From Fidelibacterota bacterium (GTDB lineage: Bacteria; Pseudomonadota; Alphaproteobacteria; Rhodospirillales; Rhodospirillaceae): 64,000 nt of DNA. The DNA lies in assembly GCA_947475295.1 (NCBI GenBank), contig CANJLF010000013.1, forward strand, positions 24,304 through 88,303, written 5' to 3'. This document shows positions 56,850 to 64,000 of the stretch, piece by piece (positions within the stretch are counted from its first letter, which is position 1; each line of letters starts with the position of its first letter). The notes under the pieces were generated by a model. That model saw nothing but the letters and a program-made list of their open reading frames with translations, ran no database searches and was not told where the DNA came from. The translations under genes and the position numbers were made by a program.

Positions 56850-59684
56850 ATGGGCCGTTTCGCCGCCATAGCAGCGGTCATTTCGGTTCTGACGTTTTCC
56901 GCGCCGGCGTTCGCCGCCGCCCTCGCTGAGCGCGATGACGTCTGGGCGCAAACCTATAGCGATATTGCGGCCGATCCCGATGTCCGCTTCGGTCAGCTCG
57001 CGAACGGTATGCGTTACGCGCTCATGCACAACGTCACGCCGTTGGGGCAGGTCTCCATTCGTTTCCGAATCGCGACGGGCTCCTTCGACGAAACCGACGC
57101 GCAACAGGGCCTCGCGCATTTTCTCGAACACATGGCCTTCAAAGGCTCGAAGCGCTTTCCCGACGGCGAGATGATCCGGAAGCTGCAGCGCCTGGGTTTG
57201 GCCTTTGGCGCCGATACCAATGCCTTCACGTCCAACGATCAGACCGTCTACATGTTTGACCTGCCAAAGTCCGACGCCGAGACCGTCGATACCGGACTTC
57301 TGCTGGCGCGCGAGACCGCCAGCGAGCTGACCCTTAATGCCGCGGATATGGAGACCGAACGCGGCGTTATCCTTTCCGAGGAAAGATTGCGCGATACACC
57401 GGGCTACCGGGCTCTTGTCGCCGACACTAAATTCCTGCTGCCCGGCCAGCTCGCATCACAGCGGTTTCCCATCGGCACGGTGGATGTCATCAAGAACGCT
57501 CCGATATCGGAGATCGCCGCCTATTATCACGCCAACTACCGTCCCGAACGGGCAACGCTGGTCGTCGTCGGCGATATCAACGTCGACGAGATCGAGGCCA
57601 AGATCAAAAGCCTATTTTCATCTTGGACCAATTCGACCCCGGCTCCGTCGCCGCCGGTTCTTGGGCGTCCTGCACCGCGCGGCACCGAAGCACTGGTTGT
57701 CGTGCAGCCTGGAACGTCGCTCGAAATCGACTTCGATTGGATGAACCCCTACGACACCTCCGCCGACACCGTCGCCACACGCCGCCGCGATTTCGTCCGC
57801 GGCATCGGACTTGGAATCGTGAACCGCCGCCTCTCGCGCGCCGCGCAACAGCCCCAGCCGCCTTTCCAGCGCGCGGTTGTCTCGCGCGGCAACAGCTCAC
57901 GTTCGGCGGATATCGCCGAGCTTGCCGTTTACGCAACGCCCTCCACATGGCAACAGGCCATCATTGCAGCGGAAACGCTGCGACGCCAGGCGGTGCAGTT
58001 TGGCGTGCGGCAGGACGAGGTCGACGAGGCCATCGTCGAAGCGCGGACCGGACGGAAAGCCGCCGTCGCCAGTGCCCCGACGCGCCGCTCGCCGCAACTC
58101 GCCTCAGGCCTCGCCAATGCGGCCCAAGGCAATAATGTGTTCACAAGTCCGGCCCAAGGCCTTGATCTGTTCGAACAGAATGTGAAGGGTTTGACGGCGG
58201 GCGAAGTCAGCGAGGTTCTGAAGGATATCTTTCAAGGCTCCGGCCCGCTGGTGTTTGCCGCGTCGCCGGAGCCCATCGAAGGCGGTGAAGCGGCTCTCCT
58301 TGCGGTGCTCAAGCGCGCCGAGTCCGTGCCGGTCGAAGCCACGGTCGCCGAGGCGGACAAGGCCTGGACCTATACCGACTTTGGCCCCACGGGCCGTGAA
58401 ATAGAGCGGCGGGTGGTCGACGATCTGGGCGTGACCTTCATCCGCTACGCCAACGGCGTGCGCCTTACCGTCAAACCGACGACTTTCACCCGCGACGAGA
58501 TTCTTGTGAATGTGTCGGTAGGGGAGGGCCTCAAGTCCTTGCCGCGCGATCGCATGACGGCGTCGTGGGCAACGGGGGCCTTTATATCCGGCGGCTTGAA
58601 GGACTTAAGCCAGGAAGATATCCGGAGCATTTTCAAAGACAAAGTTGCCTCCTCCGGTTTCGGAATGAGCGAAGAGGCCTTTGAACTGCGCGGTGGCACA
58701 CGCAAGGAAGATCTGACCACCCAAATGCAACTGCTGGCGGCCTATATGACGGCCCCAGGCTTCCGGCCCGAAGCCTTCGAGCGTGTTCGTGTCGCCTTGC
58801 TGACCCGCCTCGCTCAGATCAACGCCACGCCGGCCGGCGTGCTGGGGCGGAATCTCTCATTGCTCGACCACAGCGGCGATTATCGCTGGCGCCAGCCGGA
58901 CCGCGCCGACCTTGACGCCGCCAAGCCCTCGGACCTGCAGGACCTTCTGCAAAAGCCTCTGTCGCAAGGGCAGATTGAGGTTGTGATGGTGGGCGATGTT
59001 ACGGTCGATCAGGCCTCGGCGGCAGTCGCCGCAACCTTTGGCGCTCTCCCGGCCCGGCCGAAGGCGGCAGCACTTGCGCGCGACAGTCTTACTGTGCGCT
59101 TTCCGGGCCCCAAGGAATTGCCGGCGCCGCTGGAACACACGGGGCGCGATGACCAAGCCATCGCCGTTCTTGGCTGGCGCACGGATGATTTTTTCACCGA
59201 CCCGCAGCGGGCCCGCGCGGCGCGGCTGGCCGAACAAATCTTTCGCATACGCTTGACCGAGCAGATCCGCATGGCGGAAGGCAACACTTACTCGCCGGCA
59301 ACGGATTTAGAGACGTCCACTACTTTTCCGCACTATGGCTACGTCATGGCTCGTGTGGAAACCCCACCTGCGAAGATCCCGCATTTTTACGACGAAGCCG
59401 CCAAAATCGCCGCTGATATAGGAACGAAGGGCGTCACTGACGACGAGCTTGAACGCGCCCGCAGGCCGCGGATCGAAGCCTTGGAACGGTCCCAGCAAAC
59501 CAACGGCTATTGGCTAGGCCTGCTCGGTGGCGCCCAGACCGACGCGCGAAAGCTGGATGCCATCCGCACGACGATTTCGGGGCTGGTAAAAGTCACCGCA
59601 GCAGATGTGAAGAAGGCGGCCGCGCTTTATTTTACTGACGCGCGCGCCTGGAAAATGAGAGTGGTGCCGCAGGCTGCACCGTAA
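56850..59684 (+). CDS. M16 family zinc metallopeptidase (PqqL-like, two-domain)
   Basis: The protein of about 944 residues has a signal peptide (GRFAAIAAVISVLTFSAPAF) and two M16 halves. The first carries the inverted zinc site HFLEH near residue 90 and the downstream Glu in METERGVILSEERL. The second half has the inactive-type fold (PLSQGQIEVVMVGDVTVDQA). It resembles large PqqL-type secreted or periplasmic proteases that degrade imported peptides or proteins. ATG at 56850 is used, but an in-frame GTG at 56829 would add 7 residues; neither has a clear ribosome site. It is divergent from the DUF1592 cluster. Confidence 0.92.
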   Translation: MGRFAAIAAVISVLTFSAPAFAAALAERDDVWAQTYSDIAADPDVRFGQLANGMRYALMHNVTPLGQVSIRFRIATGSFDETDAQQGLAHFLEHMAFKGSKRFPDGEMIRKLQRLGLAFGADTNAFTSNDQTVYMFDLPKSDAETVDTGLLLARETASELTLNAADMETERGVILSEERLRDTPGYRALVADTKFLLPGQLASQRFPIGTVDVIKNAPISEIAAYYHANYRPERATLVVVGDINVDEIEAKIKSLFSSWTNSTPAPSPPVLGRPAPRGTEALVVVQPGTSLEIDFDWMNPYDTSADTVATRRRDFVRGIGLGIVNRRLSRAAQQPQPPFQRAVVSRGNSSRSADIAELAVYATPSTWQQAIIAAETLRRQAVQFGVRQDEVDEAIVEARTGRKAAVASAPTRRSPQLASGLANAAQGNNVFTSPAQGLDLFEQNVKGLTAGEVSEVLKDIFQGSGPLVFAASPEPIEGGEAALLAVLKRAESVPVEATVAEADKAWTYTDFGPTGREIERRVVDDLGVTFIRYANGVRLTVKPTTFTRDEILVNVSVGEGLKSLPRDRMTASWATGAFISGGLKDLSQEDIRSIFKDKVASSGFGMSEEAFELRGGTRKEDLTTQMQLLAAYMTAPGFRPEAFERVRVALLTRLAQINATPAGVLGRNLSLLDHSGDYRWRQPDRADLDAAKPSDLQDLLQKPLSQGQIEVVMVGDVTVDQASAAVAATFGALPARPKAAALARDSLTVRFPGPKELPAPLEHTGRDDQAIAVLGWRTDDFFTDPQRARAARLAEQIFRIRLTEQIRMAEGNTYSPATDLETSTTFPHYGYVMARVETPPAKIPHFYDEAAKIAADIGTKGVTDDELERARRPRIEALERSQQTNGYWLGLLGGAQTDARKLDAIRTTISGLVKVTAADVKKAAALYFTDARAWKMRVVPQAAP

Positions 59685-59756
59685 GCAGTACAACCACCTC
59701 ACGGCCTTATGACCCGAATTCGCGCGGGCTTTGCATCGTGTGCCGCCCCAGGGGCC

Positions 59757-59781
59757 GTAACAATTCGTTCCGCGGGACGTT
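59757..59781 (+). promoter_or_regulatory. EcfG-like general stress promoter
   Basis: GTAAC (59757-59761) and CGTT (59778-59781) are 16 bases apart, one mismatch from the GGAAC-N16/17-CGTT consensus of the alphaproteobacterial stress sigma factor EcfG. It ends 36 bases before the csbD-like start. Confidence 0.6.
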
Positions 59782-59817
59782 GTCTGTTCGTAGTCCTCAC
59801 CAACATGGAGAACGAAC

Positions 59818-60009
59818 ATGGACAAGGATCGCGTGGAAGGCGCTGCCAAGACAGCTGGCGGCAAATTCAAAGAAGCGGCCGGCAAAATGCTCGGTGACCA
59901 GAAAATGGTAGTCGAAGGCCAGGCCATGAAAACCGAGGGCAAAATTCAGAACGCCATCGGCGGCGTCAAGGACGCCGTCCGGGACGCGCAGAAACCCAAT
60001 AAGCACTAA
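59818..60009 (+). CDS. CsbD family stress protein
   Basis: The 63-residue protein MDKDRVEGAAKTAGGKFKEA shows the CsbD pattern of Lys/Ala/Gly repeats with KMLGDQKMVVEGQAMKTEGK and ends in KPNKH. CsbD proteins are small hydrophilic proteins often made in stationary phase or stress; biochemical function unknown. It has a GGAG site. The EcfG-like promoter upstream fits. Confidence 0.93.
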   Translation: MDKDRVEGAAKTAGGKFKEAAGKMLGDQKMVVEGQAMKTEGKIQNAIGGVKDAVRDAQKPNKH

Positions 60010-60026
60010 GTCGCGATTTAAGATTT

Positions 60027-60056
60027 CGCCGGCCCGCTCACGGTAGCGGGCCGGCG
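60027..60056 (+). terminator. Strong hairpin between csbD-like and DUF2188 genes
   Basis: A perfect 12-bp stem CGCCGGCCCGCT (60027-60038) and AGCGGGCCGGCG (60045-60056) follows the csbD-like stop by 17 bases. The T run after it is weak (CTCTATTGT), so it may only reduce read-through. Confidence 0.65.
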
Positions 60057-60091
60057 CTCTATTGTCGACCGCGTCGTAGTGAGAGGATGTG

Positions 60092-60331
60092 ATGGCAAAA
60101 TTGACTTACGAGATCGTTGAGCATGACGGCGGTTGGGCCTATAGCGCCAAGGGCGTCTATTCGGAAACCTTTCCCACGCACGACGCTGCGCGGACGGCTG
60201 CCGAACGTGTCGCTGCAAAACAGACCGTGGCCGGAGCCACGACGGGGATTTCCTACGAGGACCGCCAAGGTCAGTGGCATATCGAGGTCTCAAAGGGCGA
60301 AGATCGCCCAGAGACGGAAGTTACCGGCTAA
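60092..60331 (+). CDS. DUF2188 domain protein
   Basis: The 79-residue protein begins MAKLTYEIVEHDGGWAYSAK and follows the DUF2188 pattern: a Trp-containing N-terminal strand, TFPTHDAARTAAERVA (aromatic-rich helix start), and a C-terminal WHIEVSKGED. AGAGG lies 6 bases upstream. DUF2188 proteins have no known role. It sits next to the CsbD gene and may share stress control. Confidence 0.88.
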   Translation: MAKLTYEIVEHDGGWAYSAKGVYSETFPTHDAARTAAERVAAKQTVAGATTGISYEDRQGQWHIEVSKGEDRPETEVTG

Positions 60332-60350
60332 CGTGCTTGGCAGGGCGGCG

Positions 60351-61553
60351 TTAAGCCGTCTCCAGCAGTACGGCAATGCCCTGTCCCACGCCGATGCACA
60401 TGGTGCAGAGCGCGCGACTTGCTTTACGTGAGGCCATTTCCAGAGACGCGGTGAGGGCGAGGCGCGCGCCGCTCATGCCGAGTGGATGGCCAAGCGCGAT
60501 GGCGCCGCCGTTGGGATTGACGTGATCAGCGTCGTCCGGGATGCCCAATTCGCGCAAGACGGCCAGGACTTGCGCAGCAAAGGCTTCGTTCACCTCAATC
60601 ACGCCGATGTCGGAAACACCCAGCTTTGCCCGCGCGAGCAGCTTGCGCGTGGCCGGAACCGGACCCATGCCCATGAGGCGTGGCGCTACGCCGGCCGTGG
60701 CACTCGCAACGACGCGTGCGCGGGGTGTCAGCCCCCAACGCTTGACGGCGGCCTCCGAGGCGACGATCACCGCAGCGGCCCCGTCGTTGAGACCTGATGC
60801 ATTGCCCGCCGTCACGCTGCCGCCGGCGCGAAAGGGCGTCGGCAACTTGGCAAGCTTTTCCAGTGTGGTATCGGGGCGCGGATGCTCGTCGGCGCTTACA
60901 ACCACATCTTCTTTGCCGCTGCGATAGCGAGTGGGAATGATCTCGCGGGCGAACCGCCCCGACGTCATAGCCGCGCCGGCGCGCTGTTGCGAGCGCACGG
61001 CGAAGGCATCCTGATCGGCCCGCGATATGCGGAATTCCTCGGCGACATTTTCCGCGGTCTCGGGCATGCTGTCGGTGCCGAATTGTTTTTGCAAAAGTGG
61101 ATTGATGAACCGCCAGCCAAGAGTGGTGTCATAGACAGTGGCGTCACGCGCATAGGCTTCGCCGGCCTTCGGCATGACAAAGGGCGCGCGGCTCATGCTC
61201 TCGACGCCGCCGGCGATGATCAGCTCCGCTTCGCCGGCCTTGATGGCGCGCGCCGCCGACACAATTGCGTCAAGGCCCGATCCGCAGAGGCGATTAATGG
61301 TGGAGCCGGGCACGGTCTCCGGAAAGCCCGCCAGCAGCAGCGCCATGCGAGCCACATTACGATTGTCTTCGCCGGCCTGATTGGCGCAGCCCATAATAAC
61401 GTCGTCGACCGCCGCCCAATCAACGCCTGGATTGCGATCCTTCAAGGCGCCGAGCGCGGCCGCCGCCAAATCGTCGGGGCGCACCGGCGCCAATTTGCCG
61501 GCGTAACGCCCGATGGGTGTGCGGACACCGTCGCAGAGAAACGCGTGAGTCAT
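60351..61553 (-). CDS. Thiolase (acetyl-CoA acetyltransferase / 3-oxoadipyl-CoA thiolase type)
   Basis: The 400-residue enzyme has the thiolase set: active Cys in STINRLCGSGLDAIVSAARA, then EVNEAFAAQVLAVL, NPNGGAIALGHPLGMSGARL and the second Cys in LCTMCIGVGQGIAVLLE. GCANQAGEDNRNVARMALLL is the pattern of PcaF-like 3-oxoadipyl-CoA thiolases, though acetoacetyl-CoA activity is also possible. It lies 15 bases after a CoA-transferase A subunit gene, consistent with beta-ketoadipate or ketone body use. Confidence 0.93.
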   Translation of the reverse strand: MTHAFLCDGVRTPIGRYAGKLAPVRPDDLAAAALGALKDRNPGVDWAAVDDVIMGCANQAGEDNRNVARMALLLAGFPETVPGSTINRLCGSGLDAIVSAARAIKAGEAELIIAGGVESMSRAPFVMPKAGEAYARDATVYDTTLGWRFINPLLQKQFGTDSMPETAENVAEEFRISRADQDAFAVRSQQRAGAAMTSGRFAREIIPTRYRSGKEDVVVSADEHPRPDTTLEKLAKLPTPFRAGGSVTAGNASGLNDGAAAVIVASEAAVKRWGLTPRARVVASATAGVAPRLMGMGPVPATRKLLARAKLGVSDIGVIEVNEAFAAQVLAVLRELGIPDDADHVNPNGGAIALGHPLGMSGARLALTASLEMASRKASRALCTMCIGVGQGIAVLLETA

Positions 61554-61568
61554 CCTTGGTCTTTCGAT

Positions 61569-62282
61569 CTACGTTGTCTTCGGGCGCGGGCGCGTGGTCA
61601 GATTCTCAATGCGCCTCTCATAGTTTTCGCCCTGGATGATGCGGTCGACAAAAATTCCCGGCGTATGCACAGCGTCGCCGTCAAGGTCCCCGGCGGCAAC
61701 GATATGTTCGACCTCCACGATTGTCACTTTGCCCGCCGTCGCCATGACAGAGTTGAAATTGCGAGCAGTCTTTCGGTACACCAGATTGCCTTCAGGATCG
61801 GCCTTCCAGGCCCTCACCAGGGCGACGTCGGCCTTAAGCCACCTTTCGCGGACATATTGCCGGCCGTCGAATTCCTCGACGGGCTTGCCTTCGGCGACGA
61901 CGGTGCCGACGCCGGTCGGCGTGAAAAACGCGGGGATGCCAGCGCCTCCCGCTCTAATTCGTTCCGCCAGCGTGCCTTGCGGGTTCAACTCCAGTTCGAG
62001 TTTGCCGTCCAGATAGAGCCGCTCGAACAGCTTGTTTTCGCCGACATAGGACGAAATCATTTTCTTGATCTGGCCATTGTTAAGTAGCTTCCACAGGCCG
62101 AAGCCTTCCGCGCCGCAGTTATTGGACACCACCGTAAGGTCTTTCGTTCCGGCTTTTTGCAATGCGGCAATCAGGTTTTCCGGCGTGCCCGACAAGCCAA
62201 AGCCGCCGGACATCACGGTCATGCCGTCAAAGACGACTCCGTCCAAAGCCGCGTCCGCATTCGGAAAAATCTTGTTGGTCAA
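61569..62282 (-). CDS. scoA: 3-oxoacid CoA-transferase subunit A
   Basis: The 237-residue protein follows the SCOT/PcaI A-subunit pattern: [80 protein letters not shown] and [20 protein letters not shown]. The catalytic Glu is on the B subunit, which normally comes right after; here a thiolase gene follows instead. Without B the protein cannot form the usual enzyme, so B must be elsewhere or lost. Confidence 0.93.
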   Translation of the reverse strand: MTNKIFPNADAALDGVVFDGMTVMSGGFGLSGTPENLIAALQKAGTKDLTVVSNNCGAEGFGLWKLLNNGQIKKMISSYVGENKLFERLYLDGKLELELNPQGTLAERIRAGGAGIPAFFTPTGVGTVVAEGKPVEEFDGRQYVRERWLKADVALVRAWKADPEGNLVYRKTARNFNSVMATAGKVTIVEVEHIVAAGDLDGDAVHTPGIFVDRIIQGENYERRIENLTTRPRPKTT

Positions 62283-62464
62283 AGATTGCTGGCCCCAATT
62301 CGCCTAACATGACGCTAAATCACGCAGTCTGGGCGGTCCGCATGCATAGGCGGTTGCGTCCCATACCGTCAAGATTTCACAGCTCTGTATGCCGCGGCAC
62401 CCCTCGACCCGCGACCGCCACGGCAGTAGTCTCTTGGCAGAAGTTCTCAAAAAAGGGAGGCCTC

Positions 62465-63595
62465 ATGTCACAGAACCCTGTTCTGCTGAGCCGCCGTGGT
62501 GCAGTGCAAACATTAGCAGCCGGCGCGGCGACGCTCGCCTTTAAGGAAGCATTGGCCGCCAATGCCGTGGCGCCTGCCGCGGTGTCCGCAGTATCTGGGC
62601 GCAATCCCGGCACCCATTGGGAGCGTTGGGCGAAACCGCAAGAGGCCGGGTTTAAGAATGATCTCCAGCAGGTCATCGATGGCCTGTTTAACAAGACCAC
62701 CACGTCGTTCATGGTCGTGCGCGGCGGCAAGATCGCGCTGTCTTACGGCAATCTCGACCAGGTGAGTTATCTCGCCTCGTCACGCAAAAGCATTATGTCG
62801 ATGCTTTATGGAAAGTATGTCGCCAACGGAACCATTAATCTCAATACAAAGATGATGGAGCTGGGCGTTGACGACATCGTCGGCCTCACACCTCAGGAGA
62901 AGTCGGCCACGATCCAGCACCTCTTGATGTCCAGCTCAGGCGTTTACACGCCCCAAGGCAGCCCGGGCGGTGACCAGGACACGCCGCCGCGTGGAACCTA
63001 CAAGCCCGGAGAATATTTTCACTACAACAATTGGGACTTCAACGTCGCGGGCTTCGTTTTTGAAAAGCTCACCGGCAAAACCGTATTCAAGGCGCTCGCC
63101 GAAGATTTGGCGGCGCCCTTGCAGTTCGAGGACTTCGATATCAACCGCCAGCGCATGCTGGGGTATGTGCCGCCGACGTCGCGCTATCAGGCTTATCACC
63201 TGTTCCTCTCGGGCCGCGATATGGCGCGCTTGGGATTGTGCATGCTCAACGGCGGAAAATGGAACGGTCAGCAAATCGTTCCCGCCGCCTGGGTCAAGGA
63301 AAGCACGGCGGCGCATGTGGTCGAAGCCAATAAACAAAATGGCTACGGCTATTTATGGTGGTTGCCCTCGCACGGCCGCAAATCGCCCGAATGGGCGGGT
63401 TCTTTCTCCGCCAACGGCCATTTCGGGCAATACATCGTTGTCCTTCCAGCGCTTGATCTGGTGGTCGTGCACCGCCGGGCCGTAGCCGACGAGTACGCCA
63501 TCGCGCGCAACACCGGGCATACGGAGTATGACGCGCCCGGCACCGTGTCGATCCTGCCAATCGTCGATCAGGTGGTGGCTGCGCTTAAAGGCTAG
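62465..63595 (+). CDS. Tat-exported serine hydrolase (beta-lactamase-like)
   Basis: The start follows GGGAGG and gives MSQNPVLLSRRGAVQTLAAG, a twin-arginine-type signal ending in the AAN region. The 376-residue protein has SxxK in YLASSRKSIMSMLYGK, YxN in YFHYNNWDFNVAGF, and QGSPGGDQDTPPRGTYKPGE. Near the C terminus lies WAGSFSANGHFGQYIVVLPA, in place of the KTG box. The substrate is unknown. A second copy starts 29 bases downstream. Confidence 0.88.
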   Translation: MSQNPVLLSRRGAVQTLAAGAATLAFKEALAANAVAPAAVSAVSGRNPGTHWERWAKPQEAGFKNDLQQVIDGLFNKTTTSFMVVRGGKIALSYGNLDQVSYLASSRKSIMSMLYGKYVANGTINLNTKMMELGVDDIVGLTPQEKSATIQHLLMSSSGVYTPQGSPGGDQDTPPRGTYKPGEYFHYNNWDFNVAGFVFEKLTGKTVFKALAEDLAAPLQFEDFDINRQRMLGYVPPTSRYQAYHLFLSGRDMARLGLCMLNGGKWNGQQIVPAAWVKESTAAHVVEANKQNGYGYLWWLPSHGRKSPEWAGSFSANGHFGQYIVVLPALDLVVVHRRAVADEYAIARNTGHTEYDAPGTVSILPIVDQVVAALKG

Positions 63596-63623
63596 AGTCT
63601 TTTTATTAGAAGGAGAGAAGCCT

Positions 63624-63884
63624 ATGACGAGCACTGAGATCCTACTGAGCCGTCGCGGCGCCGTGCAAACCTTGGCCGCGGGCGCGGCCGCGCTCGCATG
63701 GAAGGACGCGCTCACGGCTCCGGCTTTCGCCGCCGCCGCGCCGGCGACGTCAGGTCACAATCCAGGTGCTCACTGGGAGAAATATGCGAAGCCGCAGGAC
63801 GCCGGGTTCACCAGCGATCTATCGAACGTGCTGGAAATGCTTTATCCCGCGCCTGACCTGACCGATTTTCTGTACCAGTCGTAA
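63624..63884 (+). pseudogene. Truncated second serine hydrolase, cut by an IS element
   Basis: After AAGGAG, the frame starts MTSTEILLSRRGAVQTLAAG and continues SGHNPGAHWEKYAKPQDAGF, nearly the same as the preceding gene. Homology continues to about LTDFL near residue 81, then the frame reads YQS and stops. The expected rest (about 290 residues, including the catalytic Ser) is missing, replaced by an IS3-type element on the other strand. Confidence 0.85.
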
Positions 63885-64000
63885 TGTTAGTTTACTGCAT
63901 GATAGCGGTCTGATCGAGTGGCGTTGGAATCGGGCTATATGCCACCGGCGCCGGTGGTCTATAGCCGAGCGCCGAATGGGGTCTCTTCGTGTTGTAATAC
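63871..64000. mobile_element. IS3-family insertion sequence, one end (element runs past window)
   Basis: Homology to the upstream hydrolase paralogue stops at about 63870. From there TGTACCAGTCG may be the terminal inverted repeat, followed 21 bases later by the transposase stop. Only one end is visible, so the repeat and any target duplication cannot be confirmed. Confidence 0.7.
63892..64000 (-). CDS. IS3-family transposase, C-terminal end
   Basis: The minus-strand frame encodes YYNTKRPHSALGYRPPAPVA and ends PTPLDQTAIMQ with a TAA stop at 63892-63894. YNxxRPHSALGYRPP is the hallmark C-terminal end of IS3-family integrase-core transposases (OrfB). The rest lies outside the window. Confidence 0.93.
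   Translation of the reverse strand, partial: YYNTKRPHSALGYRPPAPVAYSPIPTPLDQTAIMQ

Overview
The window looks like chromosome of a GC-rich Gram-negative alphaproteobacterium. Supporting evidence: the alphaproteobacterial gene orders thrS-infC-rpmI-rplT-pheS, rplU-rpmA-obgE-proB-proA-nadD-rsfS-rlmH and cycM/kdsB-pheA; an FzlA-like GST; a yej-type transporter; a TonB receptor; and an EcfG-like promoter in front of a csbD gene. The planctomycete-style DUF1592/DUF1552 genes and several Tat-exported serine hydrolases fit soil lineages near Rhizomicrobium/Micropepsales, but that placement is a guess.

Layout. 1-5.6 kb: translation genes on the minus strand (ASCH gene, pheS, rplT, rpmI, infC, thrS) with a DoxX gene wedged between rpmI and infC. 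5.7-10.6 kb: two glycosyltransferases, divergent hydrolase and TPR genes, fzlA-like and an orphan fliN. 10.7-19.8 kb: a minus-strand run cycM, hisN, two yejA-type binding proteins, yejB, yejE, yejF. 20-27.7 kb: kdsB-pheA facing rlmH-rsfS-nadD-proA-proB-obgE, then rpmA-rplU. 27.9-31.5 kb: a QEGLA metallopeptidase, tRNA-Ser(CGA), and a TonB receptor. 31.6-35 kb: a patch with more A/T-ending codons, holding a short Hsp70-like ATPase and a tannase-family esterase.

35-39.6 kb: a ba3-type (B-family) terminal oxidase operon (subunit IIa, II, I, a diheme cytochrome c, a Sel1 protein) with a perfect FNR/FixK-type palindrome upstream and a divergent secreted protein of unknown function. 40.4-48 kb: a serine hydrolase divergent from a BlaI-type repressor whose start codon lies in a 34-bp near-perfect palindrome; the repressor heads a MacB-like export operon (adaptor, ATPase, broken permease, second ATPase). 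48-49.8 kb: an RsmC-like methyltransferase and RsuA. 49.8-56.2 kb: a secreted cluster of unknown function (DUF1592 lipoprotein, DUF1552 Tat protein, COG4315 repeat protein, unknown protein, creatininase-like protein), divergent from a large M16 peptidase. 59.8-60.3 kb: small stress-type genes. 60.3-62.3 kb: a thiolase and a CoA-transferase A subunit with no B subunit. 62.4-64 kb: tandem Tat-type serine hydrolases, the second cut by an IS3-family element running off the edge.

The best candidates for something undescribed are the DUF1592/DUF1552/COG4315/creatininase-like secreted cluster and the FNR-site-controlled ba3 oxidase region with its divergent CGC-motif protein. Gene-level curiosities are an AUA start for infC, a possible AUC start for rsfS, a tannase homologue that has lost both cysteines of its active-site disulfide pair, and an ABC permease broken by three lesions inside an otherwise intact operon.
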